A stretch of 64,000 nucleotides of DNA from Chthoniobacter sp. (GCA_021414005.1 JAIOPH010000013.1:1-64000); one strand, 5' to 3'; positions 53,800-63,521 are shown, numbered from the stretch's first letter. The notes: generated by a model from the sequence alone, not told the origin. Made by a program: numbers and translations.

Positions 53800-54594
53800 A
53801 TGCCCAGCCCAGCCGCACTTTTGACCATCGCCGGACGCGAATTCCGTTCGCGGCTGCTCCTTGGCACGGGCAAATTTTCCTCGAACGCGACGATGGCCGG
53901 AGCGCTCGACGCCAGCGGCTGCGAGATCGTGACCGTGGCGCTGCGCCGCGCCGATCTCTCGGGTAAAGGCGATCCGTTTGCGAACATCCTCGATTTCATC
54001 GATCCGAAAAAATACCTGCTGCTGCCGAACACCAGCGGCGCGATGAATGCCGAGGAAGCCGTGCGGCTTGCGCGCCTCGCGGCGGCCGCGGGTTTGCCGC
54101 AGTGGGTGAAGCTCGAAATCCATCCCGACCCGCGCTACCTCCTGCCCGATCCGATCGAGACCTTGAAAGCCGCGGAGATTTTGGTGCGCGAAGGTTTCAC
54201 CGTGCTGCCTTACATCAACGCCGACCCCGTGCTGGCCAAGCGACTCCAAGATGTCGGCACGGCCACGGTTATGCCGCTCGGCTCGCCCATCGGCAGCAAC
54301 CGCGGTCTCGAGACTCGCGCGCAGCTTGCGATCATCATCGAGCAGGCCACCGTGCCGGTCGTCGTGGATGCCGGCATCGGCGCGCCGAGCCAGGCTGCGG
54401 AGGCGCTGGAGATGGGTGCCGACGCCGTGCTCGTGAACACCGCCATCGCCATCGCGTCCGATCCCGCGCGCATGGCCCGCGCTTTCAAAACCGCCGTCGA
54501 AGCCGGGCGCGAAGCCTTTGAAATCGGACTCGCCGACCGTCTCGACGCCGCCTCCGCGACCAGCCCGCTCGCCGCCTTTCTCCAAACCGCCTGA
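53800..54594 (+). CDS. thiG: Thiazole synthase
   Basis: 264 residues from the ATG at 53800. TIM barrel with the Schiff-base lysine K104 ([10 protein letters not shown]) and phosphate-binding [13 protein letters not shown] and [29 protein letters not shown]. It forms the thiazole phosphate of thiamine from DXP, dehydroglycine and ThiS-thiocarboxylate. Other thi genes (thiS, thiH/thiO, thiC) are not in the window, so thiG is separated from its pathway partners. Confidence 0.95.
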   Translation: MPSPAALLTIAGREFRSRLLLGTGKFSSNATMAGALDASGCEIVTVALRRADLSGKGDPFANILDFIDPKKYLLLPNTSGAMNAEEAVRLARLAAAAGLPQWVKLEIHPDPRYLLPDPIETLKAAEILVREGFTVLPYINADPVLAKRLQDVGTATVMPLGSPIGSNRGLETRAQLAIIIEQATVPVVVDAGIGAPSQAAEALEMGADAVLVNTAIAIASDPARMARAFKTAVEAGREAFEIGLADRLDAASATSPLAAFLQTA

Positions 54595-54599
54595 CGCCC

Positions 54600-55388
54600 A
54601 TGCCACTCCTCGAAGTCAAAAATCTCCGCACTTGGTTTCCGGTCACTGGCGGCGTGTTCCGCCGACATATCGACGACGTCAAAGCGGTTGATGATGTCAG
54701 TTTCACCATTGAGGCCGGTACGACCGTGGGGCTGGTGGGCGAAAGCGGCAGCGGCAAGTCCACGATTGGGAAAACGATTCTCAAGCTGGTGGCCGCAACG
54801 AGCGGGCAGATTCTTTTCGACGGGCGCGACATCCTCCCGATGAGCGAGGGCGAGTTCCGCCCGCTGCGGCGCGAGATCCAGATGATCTTTCAAGACCCGT
54901 TCGGCTCGCTGAATCCGCGGCACACCATTTTTCAGATCGTCGGCGAGGCGCTCGAAATCCATTTCCCCGCCATGAACCGCGGCGATCGGCGCGACCGCGT
55001 GACCGAGCTGATGAAACAGGTCGGTCTGAAGCCCGAGATGATGGAGCGCTACCCGCACGAGTTCAGCGGCGGGCAGCGGCAGCGCATCGGCATCGCGCGG
55101 GCGCTGGCGGTGAAGCCGAAATTCATCGTTTGCGACGAACCGGTCAGCGCGCTCGACGTGAGCGTACAGGCACAGATCGTCAACCTACTGCAAGACCTCC
55201 AGGCCGAACTCGGACTCACCTATCTTTTCATCGCCCATGACCTCGCCGTGGTGGAGCACATGAGCGACCATGTCCTCGTGATGTATCGCGGTAAGATCGT
55301 CGAGAGCGCCAGCGCCGACGCCATCTACGAAGCCCCGCAGCACGAATATACGAAGAAGCTCCTCGCCGCCGTGCCGAAGTTCGCGTGA
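54600..55388 (+). CDS. OppF/DppF-type ABC transporter ATPase
   Basis: 262 residues. Walker [10 protein letters not shown] (47-55), signature [14 protein letters not shown], Walker [15 protein letters not shown], and the oligopeptide-transporter C-terminal segment. Such ATPases drive import of peptides or nickel with permeases and a binding protein. None of those are nearby; it starts 5 nt after thiG and precedes rodA. Confidence 0.9.
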   Translation: MPLLEVKNLRTWFPVTGGVFRRHIDDVKAVDDVSFTIEAGTTVGLVGESGSGKSTIGKTILKLVAATSGQILFDGRDILPMSEGEFRPLRREIQMIFQDPFGSLNPRHTIFQIVGEALEIHFPAMNRGDRRDRVTELMKQVGLKPEMMERYPHEFSGGQRQRIGIARALAVKPKFIVCDEPVSALDVSVQAQIVNLLQDLQAELGLTYLFIAHDLAVVEHMSDHVLVMYRGKIVESASADAIYEAPQHEYTKKLLAAVPKFA

Positions 55389-55417
55389 CGCAGTTTCCAT
55401 CCTTCGTCTGAAATCCC

Positions 55418-56524
55418 ATGACTCCACTGATCCGAAAACTCCTCGGCATGAACTGGCTGATCGTGGGCCTGAGCATCGGCCTGTGCATCCTCGGCGTCGC
55501 CGCCGTGTATAGCGCTTCGGCCTTCCGCGAGGATACCTACTGGCACAAGCAGGCCATCTGGGTTGGTGTGGGCGTCGTCATTTTCATGGTCGCGAGCCTC
55601 ATCGATTATCGCTGGGTGAAATGGGCCGCGTTGCCGATGTATCTCGCCAGCATCGTGCTGGTCATCCTCACCTACATCAAAGGGGAGGAACACGGTGGCG
55701 CGAAATGCTGGCTGCGGCTGCCGGGCATCGGCACCTTTCAGCCGTCGCAGTTGGCCGTCATTGCAGGCATCCTCACGGTTGCGCTTTTCCTCAGTCAGTT
55801 TCGGAAAATGCACCCGTTCGTAAAACTGTTCATCACCGGCTGCATCGTCGGCGGGCCGATGCTCCTCATCCTCAAACAACCGGACGTGGGCATGACGCTC
55901 GTCTGGGTGCCAGTGATCATGTCCATGCTGCTCCTCAGCGGGATTCCCAAGCGCTACCTCATCGCGCTAATTCTGATCGCGGCTTCCGCCATTCCCTGGG
56001 TCGTGAACCTCGCGCTGAAATCCTACCAACGCGCGCGTATCACCGCTTTTATCGATCACGAAATCGATCCCACCGGCGCGGCCTGGGCGATCAATCAATC
56101 ACTCATCGCCATCGGCTCGGGCGGTCTGTCCGGCAAAGGCTTCATGGCCACCGGCACGCAAGTCGAGCAGGGCTTCATCCCCGGCACCACCGTCCACACC
56201 GACTACATTTTCACCGCCATCGCCGAGCAGGGCGGCTTCATCGCCGGTGTCGTCCTCATCGGCCTCTTTGCCGTCCTCATCGTGGCCTGCCTGATGACCG
56301 CGCACCAGGCGGCGGACGAAATGGGCCTGCTCATCACCGTCGGCTTTGCCGCGCAGATCTTCTTCCACGTCTATCAAAACATCGGCATGACCATTTCACT
56401 CATGCCCATCACCGGACTCCCTCTCCCGCTGATCAGCTACGGCGGCACCTTTCTCGTCATGGTCATGTTTGGCCTCGGCCTCGTGAACAGCGTGTGGGTC
56501 CACCGCAAAGTGCTGCCGGGGTAG
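55418..56524 (+). CDS. rodA: Rod shape-determining protein RodA (SEDS glycosyltransferase)
   Basis: 368 residues, about ten helices. SEDS motifs AVYSAS, KPDVG-like LKQPDVGMTLVW, and the C-terminal YQNIGMTISLMPITGLPLPLISYGGTFLVM. RodA polymerises peptidoglycan with PBP2 in elongasome complexes. mreBCD and pbp2 are not in the window. A strong terminator follows. Confidence 0.92.
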   Translation: MTPLIRKLLGMNWLIVGLSIGLCILGVAAVYSASAFREDTYWHKQAIWVGVGVVIFMVASLIDYRWVKWAALPMYLASIVLVILTYIKGEEHGGAKCWLRLPGIGTFQPSQLAVIAGILTVALFLSQFRKMHPFVKLFITGCIVGGPMLLILKQPDVGMTLVWVPVIMSMLLLSGIPKRYLIALILIAASAIPWVVNLALKSYQRARITAFIDHEIDPTGAAWAINQSLIAIGSGGLSGKGFMATGTQVEQGFIPGTTVHTDYIFTAIAEQGGFIAGVVLIGLFAVLIVACLMTAHQAADEMGLLITVGFAAQIFFHVYQNIGMTISLMPITGLPLPLISYGGTFLVMVMFGLGLVNSVWVHRKVLPG

Positions 56525-56565
56525 GCTTGCCGAAGCTGGCCGCGCGCCGCCGCTCCCCGACAGCA

Positions 56566-56600
56566 CAAAACCCGGCGTCCGCGAGCGGAGCCGGGTTTTG
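56566..56600. terminator. Terminator between rodA and rpsT
   Basis: CAAAACCCGGC pairs with GCCGGGTTTTG around an inner TCCG/CGGA stem. Serves the convergent rodA and rpsT genes. Confidence 0.8.
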
Positions 56601-56622
56601 GGAAAAGGGAAATGCGGACGAT

Positions 56623-56886
56623 TTACGCCAGCTTGGCCAGCGCCTTACTCACCGAGCTTTTGTGGCGGTTGGCGGAGTTGCGATGGACGCGACCCGCTTT
56701 CACGGCCTTGTCGATCGCGGAGACGAACTCGGCCGCAGCCGCCGTAGCCTTGGCTTTGTCAGTGCCCTTGAGCGCCTCGCGCATCGTCTTGAGCTGGTTT
56801 TTCACGGCCGTGAGGGCGCGGCGGTTGGTGAGCGTGCGGCGGGTCGTTTGACGGGCGCGTTTGGCGGCGGATTTGGTGTTGGCCAT
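56623..56886 (-). CDS. rpsT: 30S ribosomal protein S20
   Basis: 87 residues from the ATG at 56886: MANTKSAAKRARQTTRRTLTNRRALTAVKNQLKTMREAL ... AGRVHRNSANRHKSSVSKALAKL. Binds 16S rRNA. Own promoter upstream. Confidence 0.97.
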   Translation of the reverse strand: MANTKSAAKRARQTTRRTLTNRRALTAVKNQLKTMREALKGTDKAKATAAAAEFVSAIDKAVKAGRVHRNSANRHKSSVSKALAKLA

Positions 56887-56911
56887 GATCGGTTTTTGGA
56901 AAAGGGCCGCC

Positions 56912-56939
56912 AAACTAGCGGCGCGGTCGGCACTGTCAA
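56912..56939 (-). promoter_or_regulatory. Promoter of rpsT
   Basis: Minus strand TTGACA (56934-56939), 16-nt spacer, TAGTTT (56912-56917), 26 nt upstream of the rpsT ATG. The hexamers match the tuf-cluster promoter form. Confidence 0.6.
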
Positions 56940-56947
56940 GCTCCGCC

Positions 56948-58111
56948 TTAAGCCGCCGCGCTGAGGATCGCGCCGAGGGTGGCCAGGCCGTGTTTGAGTT
57001 CCGGCTCGGTGGCTTTCGCGCAGTTTAGTCGCAGGCAGGTGCGCTCCGGCGGCTGGGTGAAAAAGACCGCGCCACTGGCGAAGACCACGCGCTCGCGCCG
57101 GGCAGCGTCCCGCACGGCGGCGAGATCGATGGCGCGCGGCAGCTCGGCCCAGAGCATGTAGCCGCCGCGCGGCGGCGTGACGCGCGTGCCGGCGGGAAAG
57201 GCGCGGGCGATGGCGTCCAGCGCGAGCGTGCGGCGGTGCTGGTTGCGCTCGCGCAGGCGACCGAGATGCGGATCGAACGCCCCGCTTTCCAAAAACTCGC
57301 GCAGCGCAACCTCGGTGGGCACGGCGCTGTGCAAATCCTGCTGACATTTGCGCGCCGCGTATTCCTCGTGCAGCGAGCCCGGCACGCAGAAGCCCACGCG
57401 CAGGCCTGGCGACACGGTTTTCGAGAAACTGGTGACGTAGCTCACAGTCGAGCCGTCGTCCCACGCAAGCATCGTTTTGGGCGCGCCGCTGTCCACGAGT
57501 TCGCCGTAAATGTCGTCCTCGATCAGCCGCACGCCGTGGGCGCGGCACAGCTCCACGAGACGCTCGCGGTTCGCCTCGGGGATCGTCGCGCCGGAGGGAT
57601 TGGAAAGCGCGGTGCAGACGATGAGGCAGCGCGGTTTCCACCGCGCAAGCAACGGCCCGGCCTGCGCAGGATCGATGCCGTCGCCGTTCGCGACCGGCAG
57701 CGGCAGCACGCGCACGCCGGCCACGCTGAGAAGTTCGAGCAGACCGTAATACGCCGGCGCTTCCACCGCCACGATGTCGCCCGGTTGCACCAGCACCGAG
57801 AGCAGAAGTTGCAGGCCCTGCGTGCAACCCGTCACCGTCACGAGCTGCTCGCTGCTGAGATTCGCGCCGCGCGCACTGAGCCGCGCCGCCAGCAGCGCGC
57901 GCAGAGACCGGTCGCCCTCGGGGTGATGGTAGGCAAACATCCCCGCGCCCTCCTTGGCAAAACCGCGCGCAAACGCCGCGCGCAGTTCTTCCACGGGCAA
58001 CGCCTCGGGACTGGGCACACCGGCGGCGAGGTTGATCAGGCCCGGCTCGTCGGCCTGCCGCATGAAATCAACCAGCCGCCCGGCGGCGCGAAAAGTCTGC
58101 GGTTCGTTCAT
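56948..58111 (-). CDS. PLP-dependent aminotransferase (MocR/AAT class I fold)
   Basis: 387 residues from the ATG at 58111; earlier in-frame residues lack conservation. PLP lysine K231 in SYVTSFSKTVSPGLRVGF; cofactor-ring stacking in TGCTQGLQLLLSVL and EAPAYYGLLE; CTALSNPSGATIPEANRERLVELC; EDDIYGELV. The sequence matches the aminotransferase half of GntR/MocR proteins and 2-aminoadipate or valine-pyruvate aminotransferases, without the HTH part. Substrate not determinable. Confidence 0.88.
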   Translation of the reverse strand: MNEPQTFRAAGRLVDFMRQADEPGLINLAAGVPSPEALPVEELRAAFARGFAKEGAGMFAYHHPEGDRSLRALLAARLSARGANLSSEQLVTVTGCTQGLQLLLSVLVQPGDIVAVEAPAYYGLLELLSVAGVRVLPLPVANGDGIDPAQAGPLLARWKPRCLIVCTALSNPSGATIPEANRERLVELCRAHGVRLIEDDIYGELVDSGAPKTMLAWDDGSTVSYVTSFSKTVSPGLRVGFCVPGSLHEEYAARKCQQDLHSAVPTEVALREFLESGAFDPHLGRLRERNQHRRTLALDAIARAFPAGTRVTPPRGGYMLWAELPRAIDLAAVRDAARRERVVFASGAVFFTQPPERTCLRLNCAKATEPELKHGLATLGAILSAAA

Positions 58112-58269
58112 GGTCGGAGCAAAGGCGGTGGAGCCGCGCCTCACGAGAAAAAAGCTCGGACACAACGCATCTGAAACAGGTGGGACTCGACTCCGCTCAA
58201 GCTGACCAGAGCGCGATTTACAATCTTTTGACAACCGCGACAGACCTAACGGTGCGAGTCTTAGTCACT

Positions 58270-59589
58270 ATGAAAACGAACCCAGTAATCTTGGTCAAAG
58301 TCATGGCAGTCAGTATGGCTCTCGCCGCGCTGTCCTCAGCCATTCCGCTGCGCGCGGAATTCACAGTTCACGAATGGGGCACCTTTACCGTCTTGCATGG
58401 GTCGGATGGGCAACCGATCCGCTGGTATCAGCCATTCCAGGACCTCAGCAGCCTGCCGGAGTTCGTGCATACCGGCATGTTTGGAAAAGGCGGGCCCGAT
58501 ATTCAGGGATTTACCGCGCGCATGGAAACGCCGGTTCTTTATTTCTACCCCGAGAAAGAAATGAACATCAGCGTGCAGGCTTGGCTGAATGGGGGTGCTC
58601 TGACGGAGTGGTTTCCCAATGCGCTGCGACCCACGGTTATGATTCCGGGTAACTCGCCCAGCTTGCAATGGATCGGTCGCCTCATTCCGCCGAACTCCAT
58701 ACTCGCCACGCAGATCCCCAGAACGAGCGACACCGCTGGTCGGCATTACGAAGCTGCGCGCGCAGTTCCCTCGGCCTGGCTCTTTCAGTCGAACCTGCCC
58801 CAGCCTCCACCGCGCCCCACGGCGAGCGGTGCCAGCCAACCGGCTGTCCCGCAACTTGACCGGCTGATTTTTTACCGGGGCGGAGCGAATGTCGGCCTGC
58901 CTGTCACCCTCTCCACACTCGATGACCGTTCCTTTAACCTCACTGGCAGCCGGGAGCAGTTAGTGAGAACCTTCTTCGCCGTGCAAACCTCGCTGCAAGG
59001 CATCGCGTGGACGCGCCTCGAGGGCTGGGACACTCCGAAGGACGACAGGATGCCACCCACCAAAACTTTCAACTTTCCGGAAGTGACCGCGCGCGAGACC
59101 GCCGTGCCCGCCCTGCGTAAGACCTTGGTGGAAACGCTCACCAAGGAGGGGCTCAGTCCCGATGAAGCCGCTGCAATGGTGGAGACATGGCATGACCTGT
59201 GGTTCGGCGAAACTGGCACTCGTGTCCTCGCCATTCTGCCTGACTCTTGGATCGCGCAGAGCGTCCCGCTTTCCATCGAACCCACACCCGCGAGTCTCAA
59301 GCGCGTCTATGTCGCCCGCCTGGAAATCCTCACCAAGGCTCGTGAAAACGGCCTGCTCGAACTCCTCGCCGACCAAAGCTCCCCAAAGGAAGCCGTTCCG
59401 CGTCTGAACGCACTCGCCTTGGGACGCTTCACCGCAGGAGCCGTCGAGCGCGCCCAGCAGTTGCAGACCAATAGCAACCGCGTCCGCCTCGCTCAGATCA
59501 CCGCGGCCCAGCGCGCGGAAGAGAAGGTCGCCCCGGCAACCGCGCACGCTTTCGCAGCAGAGCGCGCCTTGGTTTCACCCGCACCCTAA
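58270..59589 (+). CDS. Secreted protein of unknown function (HEWGTFT family)
   Basis: 439 residues with a signal peptide (about 1-29). The mature start FTVHEWGTFTVLHGSDGQPIRWYQPFQDLSSLPEFVH is the most conserved-looking block and is shared, from memory, with exported proteins of other PVC bacteria. The rest contains RMETPVLYFYPEKEM and a MVETWHDLWFGETGTRVLAILPDSW segment. No known domain is recognised. A TTGACA at 58228 has no clear -10. Confidence 0.7.
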   Translation: MKTNPVILVKVMAVSMALAALSSAIPLRAEFTVHEWGTFTVLHGSDGQPIRWYQPFQDLSSLPEFVHTGMFGKGGPDIQGFTARMETPVLYFYPEKEMNISVQAWLNGGALTEWFPNALRPTVMIPGNSPSLQWIGRLIPPNSILATQIPRTSDTAGRHYEAARAVPSAWLFQSNLPQPPPRPTASGASQPAVPQLDRLIFYRGGANVGLPVTLSTLDDRSFNLTGSREQLVRTFFAVQTSLQGIAWTRLEGWDTPKDDRMPPTKTFNFPEVTARETAVPALRKTLVETLTKEGLSPDEAAAMVETWHDLWFGETGTRVLAILPDSWIAQSVPLSIEPTPASLKRVYVARLEILTKARENGLLELLADQSSPKEAVPRLNALALGRFTAGAVERAQQLQTNSNRVRLAQITAAQRAEEKVAPATAHAFAAERALVSPAP

Positions 59590-59691
59590 GCGCAATCGAG
59601 AGCCCGAGAGCTGGCGTGTGATCGCCGCAAAGTTGCCGCCGCCTCCACCTCGCCCGCGCCACGCTGATCCAGCACTCTGCCTTAGCCCACC

Positions 59692-60531
59692 TCACCCCAC
59701 GGCGACTACGAGAGCAGTGGTGTTGTCACGACCAGAGCGTTCGAGGGACGCGGCGACAAGGCGCTGCGCGGGATTTTGCGCAGCCTCGTCCTCATCCGGT
59801 ACGCGCAAGCGCTGGAGGAGTTGTTCGTTGAAGAGGCCTTCCGTAAGTCCGTCGGTGCAGAGCAGGAAAAGGTCGCCGGGCTCGCAAGCGACAGCACCGA
59901 CCTGCGGGTTGACGAACTGGTGACCGGCACCGAGCGCTTTTTGCAAGACGTTGCGGCGCGGATGGTCGCGGGCCTGGCGCTCGTTGAGCTGGCCTTGGCG
60001 GAAGAGCCAGCCGACATGGGTGTCATCTTGGGTGAGTTGCCGGATACCGCCCGCGCCCGCAGGCAGGTAGTAGATGCGGCTGTCGCCGATGTGCGCGAAA
60101 TACACCCAGCCGGGCGCGAACCAGCAGAGGCTGAGCGTGGCACCCATGCCGGCGCATTCCTCGTAGCATTCGCCGAGGACAGTGAGGGCGTGGTGGATTT
60201 GGTCAAAAAGTTCCTCCAGCACGTCCTCGATGCCGGCCTTGAGGCCCTGCGCGGATTGCTTGAAAGCGCGCGGAAGCAGGCGCGTAATTTTCTCCACGGT
60301 GATGCGGCTGGCAAACTCGCCCGCCTTTGCGCCGCCCATGCCGTCACTTACGGCGAAAACGAAATCCGCGCTCGCGGTGGGCGCCTCGCCGAGGCGTCCG
60401 AGGTAGCGCACTTCCTGGGCGTCGAATTGCAGGCAGAGGTAGGAGTCCTCATTGTTCTGGCGCACGCGGCCCTGGTCGGTGAGACCCCACCATTGGAGAT
60501 TGCTGGCGGGAGTGTGAGGGAGGTCATCCAT
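59692..60531 (-). CDS. PP2C-family Ser/Thr phosphatase
   Basis: 279 residues. PPM/PP2C motifs DQGRVRQNNEDSYL, FAVSDGMGGAKAGEFASR, AHIGDSRIYYLPAG, LTQDDTHVGWL, LLCTDGLTEGL and GRDNTTALVVAV hold the metal-binding aspartates. It dephosphorylates Ser/Thr substrates. Its start overlaps the end of the small kinase-like gene by 8 nt, giving an opposed kinase/phosphatase pair on one transcript. Confidence 0.92.
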   Translation of the reverse strand: MDDLPHTPASNLQWWGLTDQGRVRQNNEDSYLCLQFDAQEVRYLGRLGEAPTASADFVFAVSDGMGGAKAGEFASRITVEKITRLLPRAFKQSAQGLKAGIEDVLEELFDQIHHALTVLGECYEECAGMGATLSLCWFAPGWVYFAHIGDSRIYYLPAGAGGIRQLTQDDTHVGWLFRQGQLNERQARDHPRRNVLQKALGAGHQFVNPQVGAVACEPGDLFLLCTDGLTEGLFNEQLLQRLRVPDEDEAAQNPAQRLVAASLERSGRDNTTALVVAVG

Positions 60532-60919
60532 TTTTCACGTCACCATCCGGCAGGATGGTGGCAAACTCGAAGTCGATGAGGCAGAAGCGACCGTCTTGCA
60601 TGCGGTAGGTGACGTTGCGCATTTCCGGGTCGTCGTGTTGGACACCGAAGTGCTCCAGCTCGGCGAAAAGCTCGCGGGTGCGCGATTCATCGAGGTGATC
60701 CACGCGGCTGCCGCAACTTGAGGTCACGATGCGCAGTTCGTCGGCATTCGCCTCCAGCAGGCGCGGCACAAACGGACACGCGCGCGCTTCGAGATGCCGC
60801 AGGACTTTTACTTCGTTGGCGAACCGCTCCTCCGCCCGCGGCCCGCGAAATTGTTTGTACACCCGCCCATCGTAACCCACGCGCACGGTGGCTCGGAGGG
60901 TGTCTTTGACGATGGGCAT
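60524..60919 (-). CDS. Very small kinase-like protein paired with PP2C
   Basis: 131 residues from the ATG at 60919. It keeps the key kinase positions: K22 in VYKQF, E36, a catalytic loop HDDPEMRN with D97 and N102, and D116 in LIDFEFA. A classic glycine loop is reduced (VGYDGRVYK). The size is half of a normal kinase domain, resembling minimal RIO or lipopolysaccharide-kinase-like folds. It overlaps the PP2C gene, suggesting that the two act on the same substrate. Confidence 0.65.
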   Translation of the reverse strand: MPIVKDTLRATVRVGYDGRVYKQFRGPRAEERFANEVKVLRHLEARACPFVPRLLEANADELRIVTSSCGSRVDHLDESRTRELFAELEHFGVQHDDPEMRNVTYRMQDGRFCLIDFEFATILPDGDVKNG

Positions 60920-61003
60920 GGCTCTGGATTCTCGCGCTCCCACCCTCGCCTTTCAATGCCGCAGACCGAACAATTCCCCACATTTTCCGCTCCCGTCTTG
61001 CCA

Positions 61004-61020
61004 CTGGCATCGGCTTTGCT
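61004..61020 (+). promoter_or_regulatory. Sigma-54-type promoter of glnA
   Basis: CTGGCATCGGCTTTGCT matches the -24/-12 consensus YTGGCACGRNNNTTGCW at 15 of 17 positions, with GG and GC at the correct spacing. It lies about 114 nt upstream of the glnA ATG. I could not identify enhancer sites. Confidence 0.6.
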
Positions 61021-61133
61021 AATGGTGCGCGCGCGCTTCCGAGACACTTGGAGGCGACTGAGTAAATAAACCAAACCAGAGCGGGCTAAAACAGCGCAGC
61101 CTGCTCAAAAACCAACACCAACAACGACCAATC

Positions 61134-62177
61134 ATGGCCAAGTACAAACTCGAATACATCTGGCTCGACGGCTACGAGCCTGTCGCCAACCTCCGCGGCA
61201 AAACCCAAATCAAGGAGTTCGCCAAATTCCCAAAACTCTCCGAGCTTCCGCTCTGGGGTTTCGACGGCAGTTCCACCCGTCAGGCCGAAGGCCGCAGTTC
61301 GGATTGCGTGCTCAAGCCGGTGGCGGTTTATCCCGATGCCACCCGCATCAATGGCGCACTCGTCATGTGCGAAGTCATGATGCCCGACGGCACCCCTCAT
61401 CCCTCGAACGCCCGCGCGACCATCCCGGATGACGCCGGCACCTGGTTCGGATTCGAGCAGGAATATTTCCTCTACCAGAATGGCAAGCCGCTAGGTTTTC
61501 CGTCGGAAGGTTTCCCCTATCCGCAGGGTCTCTACTACACCGGTGTGGGTTACGACGCGGTGGGCGACATCGCCCGCGAGATCGTGGAAAAACACCTCGA
61601 CCTGTGTCTCGAGGCCGGCATCAACCATGAAGGCATCAATGCCGAAGTGGCGAAGGGCCAATGGGAATTTCAGATCTTTGGCAAAGGCTCGAAGAAAGCC
61701 GCCGACGAAGTCTGGATCGCCCGCTACATCCTCAACCGCGTGTGCGAACAGTACGGCGTGGACGTGAACTATCACTGCAAACCGCTGGGGATCGACGTGG
61801 ACTGGAACGGCTCGGGCATGCACTCAAATTTCTCGACGGAATTCATGCGCACCGTCGGTGGAAAGGAATACTTCGAGGCGCTTATGGCCGCCTTCGACAA
61901 ATACAAGAACGAGCACATCGCCGTCTATGGACCGGACAATCACCTGCGCCTCACCGGCCTGCACGAGACGCAGTCCATCGATAAGTTTAACTACGGCGTG
62001 GCCAACCGCGGCGCGTCCATCCGCGTCCCGCATAGTTTCGTGAACAACGGCTATAAGGGCTACCTCGAAGATCGCCGCCCGAATTCTCAAGGCGATCCGT
62101 ACAAGATCGCCGGCCGGATTCTCCAGACCATCCAAACGGTCCCCACGACCAAGGGCGCCGCGAAAAAGAAGAAGTAA
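61134..62177 (+). CDS. glnA: Glutamine synthetase, GSII type
   Basis: 347 residues, shorter than the GSI form (about 470). Typical GSII sequence: [119 protein letters not shown]. Assimilates ammonia into glutamine. GSII is typical of eukaryotes but is also found in some bacteria, including PVC members. A sigma-54 promoter fits nitrogen control. Confidence 0.95.
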   Translation: MAKYKLEYIWLDGYEPVANLRGKTQIKEFAKFPKLSELPLWGFDGSSTRQAEGRSSDCVLKPVAVYPDATRINGALVMCEVMMPDGTPHPSNARATIPDDAGTWFGFEQEYFLYQNGKPLGFPSEGFPYPQGLYYTGVGYDAVGDIAREIVEKHLDLCLEAGINHEGINAEVAKGQWEFQIFGKGSKKAADEVWIARYILNRVCEQYGVDVNYHCKPLGIDVDWNGSGMHSNFSTEFMRTVGGKEYFEALMAAFDKYKNEHIAVYGPDNHLRLTGLHETQSIDKFNYGVANRGASIRVPHSFVNNGYKGYLEDRRPNSQGDPYKIAGRILQTIQTVPTTKGAAKKKK

Positions 62178-62225
62178 TCTCTTCGCCGGTCTGCCCTCTG
62201 CGGCGCACCGGAGGAACCAATCACC

Positions 62226-62264
62226 AGCGCCGTCCCGCCTCGTGCGGGACGGCGCTGTTTGTTT
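62226..62264 (+). terminator. Terminator of glnA
   Basis: 13-bp perfect stem AGCGCCGTCCCGC (62226-62238)/GCGGGACGGCGCT (62244-62256), loop CTCGT, followed by GTTTGTTT. Confidence 0.85.
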
Positions 62265-62390
62265 CAGCGAAGGCCGGGGCGGTTGAGCTTGGGCGAAGCT
62301 GCGGAGTTCGCTTTCGCTAGCCGTGCACGGAATTCCCAGCCGGTCCTCCGCCATCGACAGCCGCCGGACCTTCCTGCATTTTCACCTCCC

Positions 62391-62705
62391 GTGAAAAACA
62401 GCCCGATCCCCTTTCTCCGTGCGGTCGCGAAGGCGGAGGCAATCTCTTTTCTGCTGCTACTCGGCGTGGCGATGCCGCTGAAGTATCTCGCTGGCTGGCC
62501 GCTCGCAGTGAAGATCGTCGGCTCGCTGCACGGTGGGCTGTTTGTGATTTTCTGCGGCGCGCTGCTGCGGACCCTACTCGTCGCGCGCTGGCCAGTGTCG
62601 CGGGCGGCATTGATCTTTGTCGCATCGCTGCTGCCCTTCGGGCCGTTCGTGGTAGATGGCCGGATGGCGGCGTATGAGGAGGAGTTCGCTCGGGGTTTGC
62701 ACTGA
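62391..62705 (+). CDS. DUF3817 membrane protein
   Basis: 104 residues from a GTG at 62391. Three hydrophobic segments: RAVAKAEAISFLLLLGVAMPLKYLAGWPLAVKIVGSLHGGLFVIFCGALL ... LIFVASLLPFGPFVVDGRM. It matches DUF3817, a small inner-membrane family of unknown function. No neighbour suggests a job. Confidence 0.8.
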   Translation: MKNSPIPFLRAVAKAEAISFLLLLGVAMPLKYLAGWPLAVKIVGSLHGGLFVIFCGALLRTLLVARWPVSRAALIFVASLLPFGPFVVDGRMAAYEEEFARGLH

Positions 62706-62741
62706 CGCCTTTCCCCTGCCAGCCTCGGGGACACATCGCTT

Positions 62742-63521
62742 ATGAAAAAATCCCCGTCGCTCCTCGTCTCCGCCCTCCTTTTCACCAGCCTGGCTCCCCT
62801 CGCACTCGCCGATGTCGGCCTTGGGGCCAAGCCCCTCGACGGCGCGGAGGTCATCATCGACGGCTCGCGGGAGATGCTGGATGCGAAGTGGATTTATTGG
62901 GAAGGGCCGGGCTTTAAGTCGGCGATGCCAATCAAATGGAAGATCGTGGACGACCCGGTGGACAAAGGCACGGTGGTGATGACCGATGATCCCGTCGCGG
63001 CGGGCGGGAAGTATGGATCAGCGGACATCGTGACCAAAAAGGCGTATCGCGATTTTCGGCTGCACATCGAGTTTCTCGTGATGAAGCCGCGCGGGAACAG
63101 CGGCGTGTATTTGCAAAACCGCTTCGAAATTCAGGTGCTCGATGGCGACAAGGGACCGCACGGCATGGCGGCGGTGATCAATGAGGCCGCGAATCCGCAT
63201 CCGGAGGCCTACAACGGCGTTGGCAAATGGAACGCCTACGACATCACCTTTCGCGCGGCGCGCTTCGCCGACGGCAAAATGGTGGAGAAGCCGCTCGTCT
63301 CGATCTTTCTCAACGGTCAGAAGATCCACACGAACGTACGCATCAATCAGGTCCACGGCGGTCCGAATTCCGGCCTCGATGGTGGCAATGCCGGAGGCAA
63401 AGGGCTCACCGATGTGCCCGGCGGGCTGAAGCTCCAGTGCGAGGGCCACGACGTGCGCTACCGCCACGCGTGGATCAAGGAGCTCGACCTGGAAAAAGCG
63501 GACACGGATTTCAAGGAGTAG
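62742..63521 (+). CDS. DUF1080 secreted protein
   Basis: 259 residues with signal peptide (KSPSLLVSALLFTSLAPLALA). DUF1080 core: FRLHIEFLVMKPRGNSGVYLQNRFEIQVLDG, WNAYDITFRAARFADGKM, INQVHGGPNSGLDG, LKLQCEGHDVRYRHAWIKEL. A second member lies at 39698. The family is tied to 3-keto-sugar metabolism. Confidence 0.88.
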   Translation: MKKSPSLLVSALLFTSLAPLALADVGLGAKPLDGAEVIIDGSREMLDAKWIYWEGPGFKSAMPIKWKIVDDPVDKGTVVMTDDPVAAGGKYGSADIVTKKAYRDFRLHIEFLVMKPRGNSGVYLQNRFEIQVLDGDKGPHGMAAVINEAANPHPEAYNGVGKWNAYDITFRAARFADGKMVEKPLVSIFLNGQKIHTNVRINQVHGGPNSGLDGGNAGGKGLTDVPGGLKLQCEGHDVRYRHAWIKELDLEKADTDFKE

